In this document: piece after piece, positions 42,179 to 52,573 of the stretch
Layout of the letters: each line of letters begins with the position of its first letter
Numbering within the stretch: position 1 is the first letter of the stretch
Position numbers and translations under genes: made by a program
Notes under the pieces: generated by a model
What the model was told of the DNA's origin: nothing
Database searches by the model: none
Seen by the model: the letters and a program-made list of their open reading frames with translations, nothing else
Assembly: GCF_001613245.1 (NCBI RefSeq)
Contig: NZ_BDBZ01000003.1
Span: 44,074 to 108,073 of the forward strand
Length of the DNA: 64,000 nt
Reading direction: 5' to 3'
Source: Nocardia speluncae NBRC 108251
Lineage (GTDB): Bacteria; Actinomycetota; Actinomycetes; Mycobacteriales; Mycobacteriaceae

Positions 42179-45100
42179 TCAGCGCAGCGCGGCCGCCTTA
42201 CGAGCCAGTCGTTTGGCCTTCTGCGCGTCCGGCGACTTCGCTGCCTTGTCGGAAGATGCCGCCGCCTCGGCCGTCTTCTTCGCCGGGGACGCCTTCTTCG
42301 CCGCGGACTTACGCGCCGGTGCGGTATCCGGTTTCACCGCACCGGTATCCGGCGCCGGACCCGTGGCAGCGGGCTGCGCCAGGATCTCCTTCAGGAACTC
42401 GCCCGTATAGCTGCCGCGCGTGGCGGCGATATCCTCGGGCGTTCCCTCACCGACCACTGTTCCGCCGCCGGACCCGCCCTCCGGACCCATATCGATCACC
42501 CAGTCCGCGGTTTTCACGACGTCCAGGTTGTGTTCGATGACGATCACGGTGTTGCCCTTGTCGACCAGGCCGTTGATCACCGCGAGCAGTTTGCGGATGT
42601 CCTCGAAATGTAGGCCGGTGGTGGGCTCGTCGAGGATGTAGACCGTGCGGCCGTTGGAGCGTTTCTGCAGTTCGGCCGCCAATTTCACGCGCTGTGCCTC
42701 ACCACCGGACAGGGTGGTGGCGCTCTGGCCCAGGCGCACGTACCCCAGGCCCACGTCGACGAGGGTGGCCAGATAGCGGTGGATCGAGGTCACCGGTTCG
42801 AAGAACTCGGCGGCCTCCTCGATCGGCATATCCAGGACCTCGGCGATCGTTCTGCCCTTGTAGTGCACCTCGAGAGTTTCGCGGTTGTAGCGGGCACCCT
42901 GGCAGACCTCGCACGGCACGTACACATCCGGCAGGAAGTTCATCTCGATCTTGAGGGTGCCGTCACCGGAGCAGGCCTCGCAGCGGCCGCCCTTCACATT
43001 GAACGAGAACCGCCCCGGCTGATACCCGCGCACCTTGGCCTCGGTGGTGGCGGCGAACAGGGTGCGGATCTTGTCGAACACGCCGGTGTAGGTGGCCGGA
43101 TTGGACCGCGGGGTGCGGCCGATCGGCGACTGGTCCACACGCACGAGCTTGTCCAGTTGATCCAGCCCGTTGACCCGGGTGTGCCGGCCCGGCACCTGGC
43201 GCGCGCCGTTCAGTTTGTTGGCCATCACGGTCGCCAGGATGTCGTTGACCAGTGTGGATTTACCGGATCCGGAGACCCCGGTGACGGCGGTGAGCACGCC
43301 CAGCGGGAACGCGACATCGATACCGCGCAGGTTGTTCTCGGTGGCGCCGACCACGGTGACACGCCGCTTCTTGTTCACCGGCCGCCGAATCATCGGGATC
43401 TCGATGCGCTCCCGGCCGGAGAGGTACGCGCCGGTGAGCGAGGCAGGATCGGCGAGCAGTTCCGAATAGGGTCCGCTGTGCACCACCTGACCGCCGTGTT
43501 CACCGGCGAAGGGGCCGATATCGACGACCCAGTCCGAGGCGCGGATGGTGTCCTCGTCGTGCTCGACCACGATCAGGGTGTTGCCCAGTTCCTTCAGCCT
43601 GGTCAGTGTTTCGATCAACCGGCGGTTGTCCCGCTGGTGCAACCCGATCGACGGTTCGTCCAGTACGTACAGCACCCCGACCAGACCGGACCCGATCTGG
43701 GTGGCGAGCCGGATCCGCTGCGCCTCCCCACCCGAGAGCGTGGCCGCGGCGCGGGACAGGGTCAGATAGTCAAGGCCCACATCGAGCAGGAACCCCAGCC
43801 GGGCCTGTACCTCCTTGAGGACCTGACCGGCGATGGCCGCCTGCCGCTCCCCCAAAGTCAGCGCGTTCAGGAACTGTGCGCAGTCGCGGATCGAGAGCTC
43901 ACTGACCTCGGCGATGGATTTCCGTTGCGCGCCCGCGGAAAGCGTTACGGCCAAGATCGCCGGCCGCAGCCGCGCGCCGTTGCACACCGGGCACGGGACA
44001 TCCCGCATATAGCCCTCGTAGTGCTCCTTCATCTGCTCGGACTCGGTATTGTCCAGCCGCCGCTGCAGGAACGGCATCACACCCTCGAAATCGGCGTAAT
44101 AGGAGCGTTTCCGGCCGTACCGGTTGGTGTAGACGATATGGACCTGATCCGAACTGCCCTCCAGCACAGCCTTCCGCGCCCGCGCCGATAGCTCGCGCCA
44201 CGGGGTATCCAGATCGAAGCCCTGGGCGGCGGCCAGCCCGGACAGCAGGCGCACGAAATACTCCGCGCTCTGCCCGCGCGACCACGGCGCGATCGCCCCC
44301 TCGGCCAGGCTCAGCTCCGGGTCGGGTACGACGAGTTCGGGGTCGACTTCTTTGCGGATACCGAGACCGGTGCAGTCGGGGCAGGCTCCGTAGGGCGAGT
44401 TGAAAGAGAACGACCGCGGTTCCAGATCCTCGATATCGAGGGCGTGGCCGTTCGGGCAGGCCAATTTCTCGGAGAAGCGGCGTTCGCGATCGTGGGCGTG
44501 TTCGTCGCGGTCCACGAAATCGAGGACGACGATCCCGTCGGCCAGGCGCAGCGCGGTCTCGATGGAATCGGTGAGCCGCTGTTTGGCCGCCGGTTTGACG
44601 GCGAGGCGGTCCACCACCACCTCGACATCGTGTTTCTCCTGTTTCTTCAGCTTCGGTGGATCGGTGAGCGGATACACCACCCCGTCCACCCGGACCCGGG
44701 CATAACCCTGCGAGTTCAGCTGGTCGAACAGGTCGACGAACTCACCTTTGCGGGTACGTACCACCGGTGCGAGCACCTGGAAGCGGACCCCGGGCTCCAT
44801 GGCGAGCACCTGATCGACGATCTGCTGCGGGGTCTGCTTGGCGATGAGTTCGGAGCACACCGGGCAGTGCGGGACACCGGCGCGGGCATAGAGCAGACGT
44901 AGGTAGTCGTGTACCTCGGTGATGGTGCCGACGGTGGAGCGGGGGTTGCGGTTGGTGGATTTCTGGTCGATCGAGACCGCGGGTGAGAGGCCTTCGATGA
45001 AGTCCACATCGGGTTTGTCCATCTGGCCCAGGAACTGCCGGGCGTAGGCGGACAGCGATTCCACGTACCGGCGTTGCCCCTCGGCGAAAATCGTATCGAA

Positions 45101-45226
45101 GGCCAGGCTGGACTTCCCCGACCCCGACAGGCCGGTGAAGACGATCAGACTGTCGCGGGGCAGGTCGATGTCGACCCCTTTGAGGTTGTGCTCCCGCGCA
45201 CCGCGGACAGTCAGGCGTTCCGCCAC
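42179..45226 (-). CDS. uvrA: Excinuclease ABC subunit A with long basic C-terminal tail
   Basis: 1015 residues. UvrA recognises bulky DNA lesions and loads UvrB. Two ABC modules: Walker [10 protein letters not shown] at 32-40 and [10 protein letters not shown] in the second; signatures [12 protein letters not shown] and [12 protein letters not shown]. The first zinc site reads ACPNGHAL...GACPDC, with His replacing a Cys as in many actinobacteria; the second is CEACSGDG...CEVC. After the normal end (EFLKEILAQ) there is a tail of about 65 residues rich in Lys, Ala and Pro ([20 protein letters not shown]), like the histone-like tails of HupB. It probably adds nonspecific DNA binding. No SOS box was seen upstream. 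Confidence 0.97.
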   Translation of the reverse strand: MAERLTVRGAREHNLKGVDIDLPRDSLIVFTGLSGSGKSSLAFDTIFAEGQRRYVESLSAYARQFLGQMDKPDVDFIEGLSPAVSIDQKSTNRNPRSTVGTITEVHDYLRLLYARAGVPHCPVCSELIAKQTPQQIVDQVLAMEPGVRFQVLAPVVRTRKGEFVDLFDQLNSQGYARVRVDGVVYPLTDPPKLKKQEKHDVEVVVDRLAVKPAAKQRLTDSIETALRLADGIVVLDFVDRDEHAHDRERRFSEKLACPNGHALDIEDLEPRSFSFNSPYGACPDCTGLGIRKEVDPELVVPDPELSLAEGAIAPWSRGQSAEYFVRLLSGLAAAQGFDLDTPWRELSARARKAVLEGSSDQVHIVYTNRYGRKRSYYADFEGVMPFLQRRLDNTESEQMKEHYEGYMRDVPCPVCNGARLRPAILAVTLSAGAQRKSIAEVSELSIRDCAQFLNALTLGERQAAIAGQVLKEVQARLGFLLDVGLDYLTLSRAAATLSGGEAQRIRLATQIGSGLVGVLYVLDEPSIGLHQRDNRRLIETLTRLKELGNTLIVVEHDEDTIRASDWVVDIGPFAGEHGGQVVHSGPYSELLADPASLTGAYLSGRERIEIPMIRRPVNKKRRVTVVGATENNLRGIDVAFPLGVLTAVTGVSGSGKSTLVNDILATVMANKLNGARQVPGRHTRVNGLDQLDKLVRVDQSPIGRTPRSNPATYTGVFDKIRTLFAATTEAKVRGYQPGRFSFNVKGGRCEACSGDGTLKIEMNFLPDVYVPCEVCQGARYNRETLEVHYKGRTIAEVLDMPIEEAAEFFEPVTSIHRYLATLVDVGLGYVRLGQSATTLSGGEAQRVKLAAELQKRSNGRTVYILDEPTTGLHFEDIRKLLAVINGLVDKGNTVIVIEHNLDVVKTADWVIDMGPEGGSGGGTVVGEGTPEDIAATRGSYTGEFLKEILAQPAATGPAPDTGAVKPDTAPARKSAAKKASPAKKTAEAAASSDKAAKSPDAQKAKRLARKAAALR

Positions 45227-45876
45227 CAGGTGGGTCCCTTCTCGTATCTGCTTCGTCGTCGCGCCTCCAGGCGCGCCGGGATGTCGTTCCGCTGGAGCCC
45301 GCTGCCACCGGCCCGGTACGGGTGGCGGCGCGGAGGACGGCCACTACTATCCGGTCGTCTTTCGGCTCGGGCCGCGGATCGGCCCGCGGTGATGCTAGGA
45401 CGGACCACCGACAAGTTTCGCCGAACGGCCGCGCCGCGCCGGATACGGTGCGACTCCGCGGACTGCACGGCGTATGCCGGCACACTGTCCGCGCGCTCCG
45501 GCAGGACGACGGGCGGGCCGGACAACTCCCATTCCAGGGTAGGTCAACCGGGCCTGTCGCCGGGGCGTGTCACCGATCACGCCGGGCCGGCGGGGCGCGC
45601 CGCCCGCACCGCTGCGTGGGCCCGCTCGACGCGTCTCATGGCACGAGCTGTGGCCGGTGACCGCACGGATCCCGATGATCGACATAAGATCGATGGTGAA
45701 GTCCGGTGTCTTGCACAGCATTTCCCTGCCCGGTCCCTGGTCACCCGGCGCACCGCGGGGAACACGGTGTGACGTGATCATCGGAGGCATGTTGCCCACG
45801 GGAAGAGTTCTCTGTGTGTGGATGCCGCAGCAGTGCCGTGTTTGAATGTCCGGGTCAACCGACGATGGGGGTTGGT
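45227..45876. other. 650-bp gene-free stretch between uvrA and the GGDEF gene
   Basis: No ORF here has a ribosome binding site plus protein-like composition. It must contain the divergent promoters of uvrA and the cyclase gene. A canonical SOS box (TCGAAC-N4-GTTCGA) was looked for and not found. Confidence 0.5.
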
Positions 45877-47211
45877 ATGGGAGATCGCAGGGCCTCCGCC
45901 GCCGAGCAACTCGCGCACCGGTACCGCTCCCTGGTCGAACACTCCCCGGACGGAATCTTCGTCCACGAACGCGGCATCGTGGTCTATGCGAACCCGGCGT
46001 GCCTGCGGCTCCTCGGCGCGAAGAATCTCGCCGAGGTCCTGGGGCAGCGCATCGCCCGTTTCATCCACCCGGACTCCCGCGAGCCCATGTACGAGCGGCT
46101 CGCCGGCCTCACCGCGGCCGGGGTCGCCACCGAACCCACCGAAATGACTCTGCTGGCGCTGGACGGCCGCGAGGTTCCGGCGGAAACGGTCTCCGTGCTC
46201 ACCGCCTGGCACGATCGCCTGGCCTACCAGGTGGTCCTGCACGACCTGTCCGCGCAGCGCCGCGCCGAACGCGCCCAGCGCCGCGCCGAACAGCACTTCA
46301 CCACGGTGGTGGCGCAGCTCGAGGAGGGGGTGGCCGTCATCTACCAGGACGGCATCATCGGCTCCGCGAATCCGGCGGCCCGGCGCATTCTCGGCATCGA
46401 CGAACAGATGCCGGTAGTCGGCACCAGGATCGCCCAGCTGCCGGTGGAGTGGCTCGACGCCAACGGCGCACCGTTACCCCCCGCTCGGCATCCGGTCGCC
46501 CGGACCCTCGCGACCGGCGAAATGGTCACCGCCTTCGTCTTCGCGATCGGACGGCCGGACGGCCGGCGCCGCTGGCTCAGTGTTTCGAGCCGCCTGCTGG
46601 CCTCCGACGAGCCCGGTGCGGCGGCGGTCTGCTCGTTCACCGATATCACCGAGTACCTGGCCGGCCGCCGCCAGCTCGAATACCAGGCCACCCACGACCC
46701 GCTCACCGGCCTGGCCAACCGCTCGCTGATCCTGTCGCAGCTGTCGGGGGCGCTGGCCGCCAGCGGGGCGCACCGCCGGGTGTCCACTGTGATGTTCATC
46801 GATCTGGACGGCTTCAAATCGATCAACGACACCATGGGTCACGCCATCGGCGATACGGTGCTGCGGATCGTGGCCCACCGGTTGCTGCGCGCGCTGCGTG
46901 CCGAGGACCTCGTAGGCCGGCTCGGCGGCGACGAATTCCTCGTCCTGCTGGCCGGGCGCCCGGGTGACGAAGAGCTCGAACCGCTGGTGCAGCGCCTGCG
47001 TGCGGCCATGGCCGAACCGATCGTCGCGCGCGGGCACCGGATCGCGGTCAATGCCTCCATCGGGGTCACCGCGCTCGAACCGGGCGATACCCGCACCCCG
47101 GAAGCGGTACTGCACGACGCCGATATCGCGATGTACGAGGCCAAACCACCGGGCCACCGCGACGCCACCGGTGGGCGCGGGCTCCGCAGCGACAACAGCA
47201 ACGTCTCCTGA
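45877..47211 (+). CDS. PAS-PAS-GGDEF diguanylate cyclase
   Basis: A protein of 444 residues. Two PAS domains (about 8-130: RYRSLVEHSPDGIFVHERGI; about 150-270: AQLEEGVAVIYQDGIIGSAN) precede a GGDEF domain (about 280-430). The active-site motif GRLGGDEF is intact and an inhibitory site RxxD (RAED) lies five residues before it, so an active, product-inhibited cyclic di-GMP synthase is expected. No membrane helices, so the PAS domains sense a cytosolic ligand or redox state. ATG 45877 has GGGGG a few bases upstream; ATG 45865 is possible. No EAL partner nearby. Confidence 0.9.
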   Translation: MGDRRASAAEQLAHRYRSLVEHSPDGIFVHERGIVVYANPACLRLLGAKNLAEVLGQRIARFIHPDSREPMYERLAGLTAAGVATEPTEMTLLALDGREVPAETVSVLTAWHDRLAYQVVLHDLSAQRRAERAQRRAEQHFTTVVAQLEEGVAVIYQDGIIGSANPAARRILGIDEQMPVVGTRIAQLPVEWLDANGAPLPPARHPVARTLATGEMVTAFVFAIGRPDGRRRWLSVSSRLLASDEPGAAAVCSFTDITEYLAGRRQLEYQATHDPLTGLANRSLILSQLSGALAASGAHRRVSTVMFIDLDGFKSINDTMGHAIGDTVLRIVAHRLLRALRAEDLVGRLGGDEFLVLLAGRPGDEELEPLVQRLRAAMAEPIVARGHRIAVNASIGVTALEPGDTRTPEAVLHDADIAMYEAKPPGHRDATGGRGLRSDNSNVS

Positions 47212-47358
47212 AAACAGGCCACCGACCTGGGGAAAACGCTATGTCCCCGGAGCCCGCAGTAGACTCGACAACTCTGTGCATGCCCGACCGCAACGCATGC
47301 GCACCCCAGTTTCGTGTCCGCCGAGCTTGTCCCGCCGTGGGTGAGAAGGAGCCAGAAC

Positions 47359-49692
47359 TTGCCCGACAACCGCACCCAGGAACGTATAGGCGCCCTGGAC
47401 TCCACCGAGTCACCGCCGCCGGATGCGGCGACCCGCGATATCGATCAGGAGCAGGCGCACCTGTCGGTGCTGTACGACCGGCTGGACGAGATGCGCGCCT
47501 ACGCCGACCAGCGGCTGCGCACAGTGCTGCTGGAGACCGGCGGCACCCCGCAGGCGCGCACCGAACGAGAATCGTTCAGCCAGCTCTACACCGAGGATCT
47601 GGCCAAATACGACGCCGCCGAGCACGGCCTGTGCTTCGGCCGGATCGATATCACCGACGGCGACGAAGGTCCCGAACAACGCTATATCGGCCGCCTCGGC
47701 ATCCTCGACGAGGACAACGACTACGAAACCCTGCTCCTGGACTGGCGCGCTCCGCTGGCCCGGCCGTTCTACCTGGCCACCACCGCCGCCCCCGACGGGG
47801 TGGCCCGCCGGCGTCATATCCGCTCCCGCAACCGCCGGGTGACCGCGGTCAACGACGAGTATCTCGATCTCGACGCCGCCCGCCGCGCCGGCGCCACGGC
47901 CTCCGACGGCGGGGTCGGCAGTGAGAGCGCGCTGCTCGCGGCCCTGAACGCGGCGCGCACCGGGCATATGTCCGACATCGTGGAAACCATCCAGACCGAA
48001 CAGGACGCGATCATTCGCGCCGAGCACAAGAGCGTTCTGGTGGTCCAGGGCGGGCCGGGGACCGGTAAGACCGCGGTCGCGCTGCACCGTGCCGCATACC
48101 TGCTCTATACCTATCGCCAGCAGCTGGCGAAGAGCGGTGTGCTGATCATCGGCCCCAATGCCACCTTCCTCGACTACATCGGCCAGGTTCTGCCGTCCCT
48201 CGGTGAGACCGGGGTACTGCTGTCCACCATCGGCGATCTGTATCCGGGTGTGAAGGCGACCCTGGAAGATACGCTGCGGGCCGGTGAGCTCAAGGGATCG
48301 CTGCAGGTTCTGGACGTTCTGAAGAACGCTGTCCGCGACCGTCAGGAGGTGCCCCGCGAACCCATCACCCTGACCTTCGACGGCTATCCGGTGACCCTGG
48401 ACCGCAAGATCGTGACCCGGGCCCGAGGCCGGGCCCGCTCCTCGCGCCGCCCCCACAATCTGGCCCGGCCGATCTTCGTATCGATGGTGATCGAAGCGCT
48501 CACCGACCAGTTGGCGCAGACCATGGGCGCCGACCCCCTGGGTGGTGGCCGCAGCCTGCTCAGCGCCGCCGATCTCAGCGAGATCAGCGATGAACTGCGC
48601 GCCGATGCCACGGTCACCCGGGTGCTGACCGAACTGTGGCCGCTCCTCACCCCGCAGCAGGTCCTCGGCGACCTTCTCGCCGACCCCGGGCGGCTCGACC
48701 GGGCCGCCGGCAAAATCCTCGACCCGGCCGACCGCGCCGAACTCCTGCGCACCGGAACAGGCGAGTTCAGTGCCGCCGACGCGCCACTGCTGGACGAGCT
48801 GGCCGAACTCCTGGGCACCGACGACGCGGAGGAACGTGAACGCGCACGGCGGCGCTGGCGCGCCCAGCTGGCCGAGGCGCAGGACGCCCTGGACATCCTG
48901 ACGGGTTCGGCCCCGCAGGACCTCGAGGACGAACTCGACCCGGAAATCCTGATGGCCTACGACCTGATCGATGCGAGCCAGCTCGCCGAGCGCCAGCAGG
49001 TCCGCAACCGGCAGACCACTGCCGAACGCGCGGCAGGCGACCGCAGCTGGACCTACGGGCATGTGATCGTGGACGAGGCGCAGGAACTGTCGGAAATGGC
49101 CTGGCGCATGGTGATGCGCCGGATCCCGAACCGGTGGGTCACCGTGGTGGGGGATATCGCGCAGACCGGCGACCCGGCGGGTGCGCATTCGTGGGCGCAG
49201 ATGCTGGAACCGTATGTGGCCAAACGCTGGAAACGGACCGAGCTCACGGTGAACTACCGAACACCGGCCGAGATCATGGCGATCGCGGCGGATGTACTGT
49301 CCGCCATAGACCCCACCGCCCAGATGCCGCGCTCTGTCCGGGAGACGGGTCGCGCACCGCGGGCGCATCGGGTGGCCGCGGCGGAGATCGCAGACACTCT
49401 GGCCGGCCTGCTCGCCGAGCAGCAGGGGCCGGGTACCACGGCAGTACTGGCCCCGGCCGCGAACATCGGCGAGCTCGCCCATCTGGCCGGCGAATCGGTA
49501 CGGGTACTCACGGTGACCGAGGCCAAGGGCCTGGAATTCGATGCGGTGTATCTGGTGGAACCGAGCGCGGTGATCGCTGATTCACCACGCGGCCGCAATG
49601 ATCTGTACGTCGCCTTGACTCGCGCGACCCAGCAGCTCACCGTGGTGCACAGCACCGATCTCCCACCCGAGCTGCACCGCCTCGCACGCTGA
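47359..49692 (+). CDS. helD: HelD/HelR-type RNA polymerase recycling ATPase
   Basis: A protein of about 777 residues of the UvrD-like superfamily 1 HelD group. Order: an N-terminal coiled region (EQAHLSVLYDRLDEMRAYAD), a 1A domain with Walker A GGPGTGKT near 231-238, a long insertion, the DEAQ box (VIVDEAQELSEMAWRMVMRR) and motif VTEAKGLEFDAVYLVEP. HelD proteins remove stalled RNA polymerase from DNA; the actinobacterial HelR subgroup displaces rifamycin. A rifamycin-associated element was looked for upstream and not recognised. TTG 47359 with AAGGAG 7 bases in front is the best start; GTG 47341 and GTG 47314 are alternatives. Confidence 0.88.
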   Translation: MPDNRTQERIGALDSTESPPPDAATRDIDQEQAHLSVLYDRLDEMRAYADQRLRTVLLETGGTPQARTERESFSQLYTEDLAKYDAAEHGLCFGRIDITDGDEGPEQRYIGRLGILDEDNDYETLLLDWRAPLARPFYLATTAAPDGVARRRHIRSRNRRVTAVNDEYLDLDAARRAGATASDGGVGSESALLAALNAARTGHMSDIVETIQTEQDAIIRAEHKSVLVVQGGPGTGKTAVALHRAAYLLYTYRQQLAKSGVLIIGPNATFLDYIGQVLPSLGETGVLLSTIGDLYPGVKATLEDTLRAGELKGSLQVLDVLKNAVRDRQEVPREPITLTFDGYPVTLDRKIVTRARGRARSSRRPHNLARPIFVSMVIEALTDQLAQTMGADPLGGGRSLLSAADLSEISDELRADATVTRVLTELWPLLTPQQVLGDLLADPGRLDRAAGKILDPADRAELLRTGTGEFSAADAPLLDELAELLGTDDAEERERARRRWRAQLAEAQDALDILTGSAPQDLEDELDPEILMAYDLIDASQLAERQQVRNRQTTAERAAGDRSWTYGHVIVDEAQELSEMAWRMVMRRIPNRWVTVVGDIAQTGDPAGAHSWAQMLEPYVAKRWKRTELTVNYRTPAEIMAIAADVLSAIDPTAQMPRSVRETGRAPRAHRVAAAEIADTLAGLLAEQQGPGTTAVLAPAANIGELAHLAGESVRVLTVTEAKGLEFDAVYLVEPSAVIADSPRGRNDLYVALTRATQQLTVVHSTDLPPELHRLAR

Positions 49693-49763
49693 TCCGGGTC
49701 CCCGGCCGATCGGGTTCGGCCGTGCCGGGCCGGGTACTCGGCCGGCCGGCCCCGATATGCGAA

Positions 49764-49795
49764 CGCCCCGCCCGGAGGATGTTCCGGGCGGGGCG
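49764..49795. terminator. Terminator between HelD and stress-protein genes
   Basis: Hairpin with 13-bp arms CGCCCCGCCCGGA / TCCGGGCGGGGCG and a 6-base loop in the 123-bp convergent gap. It has no clear T-tract but is well placed to stop transcription from both sides. Confidence 0.7.
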
Positions 49796-49815
49796 AATCG
49801 CGACCGATGCGCGGC

Positions 49816-50268
49816 TCAGCGCACCGTATGCACGATCAGGACATCGGATTTCGATTTACGCGCCACATCGGATGGCACCGAACCCAGCAACCGCCCGGCC
49901 AGCGTGTTCAGGCCCCGATTGCCGACCACGAGCAGATCGGCCTGCGTTTCCTTGACCAGGTCCAGCAGGGATTCGACCGGTTCGCCGACGATCGGCTTCT
50001 CGACGATCTCCTTGGCACCCGCCGCCACGGCCCGATCCCGCGCGGTACGCAGGATCTCGTTGGTGGGCGCCGAACCACGAACCTGGTACGCCTCGTCCTT
50101 GAGCATATCGCTCGCGGCGGCGACGTCACGGTCGTCGGTCGGGTAGTAGGCGCAGGCCAGGATCAGTGTCGAACCCGCGGCTCCCGCCAATGCGGCGGCC
50201 TTTTCCACGGCGACATACGACGAGTCCGAGCCGTCGGTACCGACGACAATGGTCCGGTAGGCGGTCAT
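49816..50268 (-). CDS. Universal stress protein
   Basis: A protein of 150 residues, single UspA domain: TIVVGTDGSDSSYVAVEKAA at the N-terminus and the nucleotide-binding end VVGNRGLNTLAGRLLGSVPS (the G-2X-G-9X-G-S pattern). Position between uvrB and uvrA corresponds to Rv1636 of M. tuberculosis, which binds cyclic AMP. ATG 50268 is preceded by GGAGGAG. Confidence 0.92.
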   Translation of the reverse strand: MTAYRTIVVGTDGSDSSYVAVEKAAALAGAAGSTLILACAYYPTDDRDVAAASDMLKDEAYQVRGSAPTNEILRTARDRAVAAGAKEIVEKPIVGEPVESLLDLVKETQADLLVVGNRGLNTLAGRLLGSVPSDVARKSKSDVLIVHTVR

Positions 50269-50494
50269 TCTCTCCTCCAACTGTGCGGGGTATAAACGCG
50301 GCTGCGCCGAACGCTGCCGGAAAGTCGGCAACGGCGCAGCGACTGCGTAGACCATAGCCGTATCCGAGGCCCGAGTAACCTGATTCGTTCGACATCACAG
50401 TGCGTCGTAGCGGCATCAGCGTTTCACATTTCCGCTCCCCGGAGCGGCGGCGGCCGCGTCTACCTGGATGTTCCCGCCACCACACGGTCGAACA

Positions 50495-50508
50495 TGTGAC
50501 AGGTCACA
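50495..50508. promoter_or_regulatory. Palindrome upstream of universal stress protein gene
   Basis: TGTGAC-AG-GTCACA, a perfect 14-bp palindrome, lies 227 bp before the stress-protein start. The half-site resembles a CRP site (TGTGA), but the spacing is two bases short of the consensus, so the binding protein is uncertain. The rest of 50269-50603 shows no gene. Confidence 0.45.
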
Positions 50509-50603
50509 AGAAGAGCGAACACCATTGGCGCCGTGGGATTTTCCTCACAGCCCGTCCGGCGCAACCGGCACCGGACGACCGAATTACCGAATACGGACCT
50601 CTA

Positions 50604-51011
50604 CTAGAACAGTGGACCGGTAATCGTCAGCCCCAATTCCTCGGTGTGCGCGAAAAAACCGAACAGCATCACGAGGGCACCCGCGAGGGCGAGATCCTTG
50701 TTGAACTGAATGGTCTCCGACTGCGTTGCCTCCGGATCGGTTTCCTTCCAGAAACTGTGCATCATGATCATCGTGGGCACGATCATCACCAGCAACAGCA
50801 ACGCTCCCAAGTCCGCCCAGATACCCAGCAGAATGCTGATACTCCCGAGCAACATGAGCGCACCCGAGACCCGCACCGCCATCTCCGGCATGGGCACCCC
50901 CTTGGCCTGCGCGTAGCCGGCCATGGCTTTCGTCTGGGTGAAATGCCCCAGCGCCGAGCTCAGAAACAGGATGACGAACATCACCCGGCCGATCAATACC
51001 ACGACATCCAT
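50604..51011 (-). CDS. DoxX-family membrane protein
   Basis: A protein of 135 residues with four membrane helices: VVLIGRVMFVILFLSSALGH, AVRVSGALMLLGSISILLGI, LGALLLLVMIVPTMIMMHSF and DLALAGALVMLFGFFAHTEE. DoxX proteins are linked to thiol and redox stress and in mycobacteria to a membrane redox complex; no partner is seen here. Confidence 0.82.
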   Translation of the reverse strand: MDVVVLIGRVMFVILFLSSALGHFTQTKAMAGYAQAKGVPMPEMAVRVSGALMLLGSISILLGIWADLGALLLLVMIVPTMIMMHSFWKETDPEATQSETIQFNKDLALAGALVMLFGFFAHTEELGLTITGPLF

Positions 51012-51068
51012 GTGCAGCTCCTCGCTTTCGCCGACGGGTACCGCTTACATGTCGAATCCGGAATTCGA

Positions 51069-51947
51069 TTATGAGGCAGGCAGCACCTTGGAAGTCACCT
51101 CATCGCGTGAGCGTAACGAATTCTTGGCATATTCCAGCGGCGCCATTCCGACCTCCGCGGTGAACTCGCGGGTGAAATGCGCCTGATCGAAATATCCGAG
51201 GTCGGCGGCGAGCGCGGCGAGATCGGCGATGCGGCCGCGGGCCAGTAGATCCGCGCCGTCCTGGAGCCGGTACCGGCGCAACACCCATTTCGGCCCCGCA
51301 CCGATATACCGGCGGAACAGCCGCTGCAAGGTCCGCGCCGAAATACCGAACCGCTCGGTGACCTGATCGACCCGGGTGAGTTCCGGATCCTGCGCCATCG
51401 CCGCCGCGATCCGCAGCACGAGCCGGTAGGTCGGATCGTCGCGCCGCGTGCGGGTGCGCAGATAACCCTCTACCAACCGGCGCCGCTCGGCATCGGCGGG
51501 CGCGGCCAGCACCCGATCGGCAAGATCACCGATATCGGGCAGTACCTCGGCCGCGGGCACGGCCCGGTCCCGCAGCCCCCCGACATCGAGACCGGTGAAC
51601 GCCCCGAACCCACCGGGCCGGAACCGCACCCCGAAGGTCTCCCCGCGACCGGCGAGCTCCCGAACGTATTTCCGGGTACACACACCGTTGACGAATCCCC
51701 CGAAACGATCGCCGTCCCGTTCGAAGGTGAGATGCACACACGGAAACGGAAGCACCTCGGCGAAGTAGGGCACGCGCCCGCGCAAATCCCAGCGCACGGC
51801 CCAATACCACTCGACGTACTCGTCCACCGCCGGGCCGACCGCCAACCGTTCGAGCGTGCGATAGCGCTCCTGCTCATGAGGATGCAGAATCGCCTTCCGG
51901 TCGTCCGCCCCGGGCGCCGCGCGCACAGCGGGTTCCGGGCCGCTCAC
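51069..51947 (-). CDS. AraC-family regulator
   Basis: A protein of 292 residues. An N-terminal DUF6597-like sensory domain (EYVEWYWAVRWDLRGRVPYF, then PFPCVHLTFERDGDRFGGFV) is followed by a C-terminal double helix-turn-helix: ERFGISARTLQRLFRRYIGA and LAALAADLGYFDQAHFTREF. GTG 51947 has GAGGACC 8 bases ahead and avoids over 100 residues of Gly/Arg/Pro filler. No co-regulated gene is obvious; a VOC-family gene is divergent 627 bp away. Confidence 0.85.
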   Translation of the reverse strand: MSGPEPAVRAAPGADDRKAILHPHEQERYRTLERLAVGPAVDEYVEWYWAVRWDLRGRVPYFAEVLPFPCVHLTFERDGDRFGGFVNGVCTRKYVRELAGRGETFGVRFRPGGFGAFTGLDVGGLRDRAVPAAEVLPDIGDLADRVLAAPADAERRRLVEGYLRTRTRRDDPTYRLVLRIAAAMAQDPELTRVDQVTERFGISARTLQRLFRRYIGAGPKWVLRRYRLQDGADLLARGRIADLAALAADLGYFDQAHFTREFTAEVGMAPLEYAKNSLRSRDEVTSKVLPAS

Positions 51948-52573
51948 GACGCGGTCCTCGCACGCCCTCGCCCAGGAGCGGCCGGGCGCCACCCGGCCGG
52001 CATGCCCGCCCGCGGTGAGCAGGGTGCCGGCGCACAGGGGCCTGTAGTACTGGAGTGCGGTGGGCCAGGCGCCGCCGGGCCGGGGGCGCCCGGACCCGGG
52101 GCGGCCGCGCCCGACCTCCGTGCCGGGCCGAAGCCGCAGTGCGGCGATTCCGTACGGATGCCGCCTCTCGCGATGGGGGTCGTGGCCGGGCCCTGGCGAA
52201 GCAGGTTGTGGTGACGGCACCGGAAACATCGGGCACGCTGCACCTCTGTCCCCGGCACCGGCCGGCACCGGGGCACCGGGTCCATGGGTTCGCCCTCATG
52301 GGCGCACGTGGCCGGGGTCGCGGCGGCGCGGAGTGTCGCGGACAGGCTCGAGTGCTGGGGCCGGCGCCGAAGGTAGGCGGGCAACCGCAGGATATCCCGG
52401 TTGTCGTGGACAGCGTCCCCACCGCAGACACCGGGCGCGACCTCTCCATATGCCGCCGGCACCGTGCCCGCGGCATATCCGCTGCACCGGCTCGGCAAGG
52501 CTCCACCCCCCGCTTCGGTGAGCTGTCGCTTTCTTACAAGAACCCCTCGGCGCACCCCGGCAGACTCGAACTC
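51948..52573. other. GC-rich gene-free stretch
   Basis: Extremely G+C-rich, with long runs such as CCGGGGCGGCCGCG. The open frames here on all strands have the Arg/Pro/Gly composition expected by chance. It separates the divergent AraC and VOC genes; I see no gene. Confidence 0.5.

Noticed and set aside
45227..45876. Possible SOS box for uvrA
   Set aside because: No TCGAAC-N4-GTTCGA or close variant is visible; the same holds upstream of uvrB.
51948..52573. Several ORFs in the GC-rich stretch upstream of the VOC gene
   Set aside because: Composition is Gly/Pro/Arg by chance in all frames; none has a ribosome binding site.
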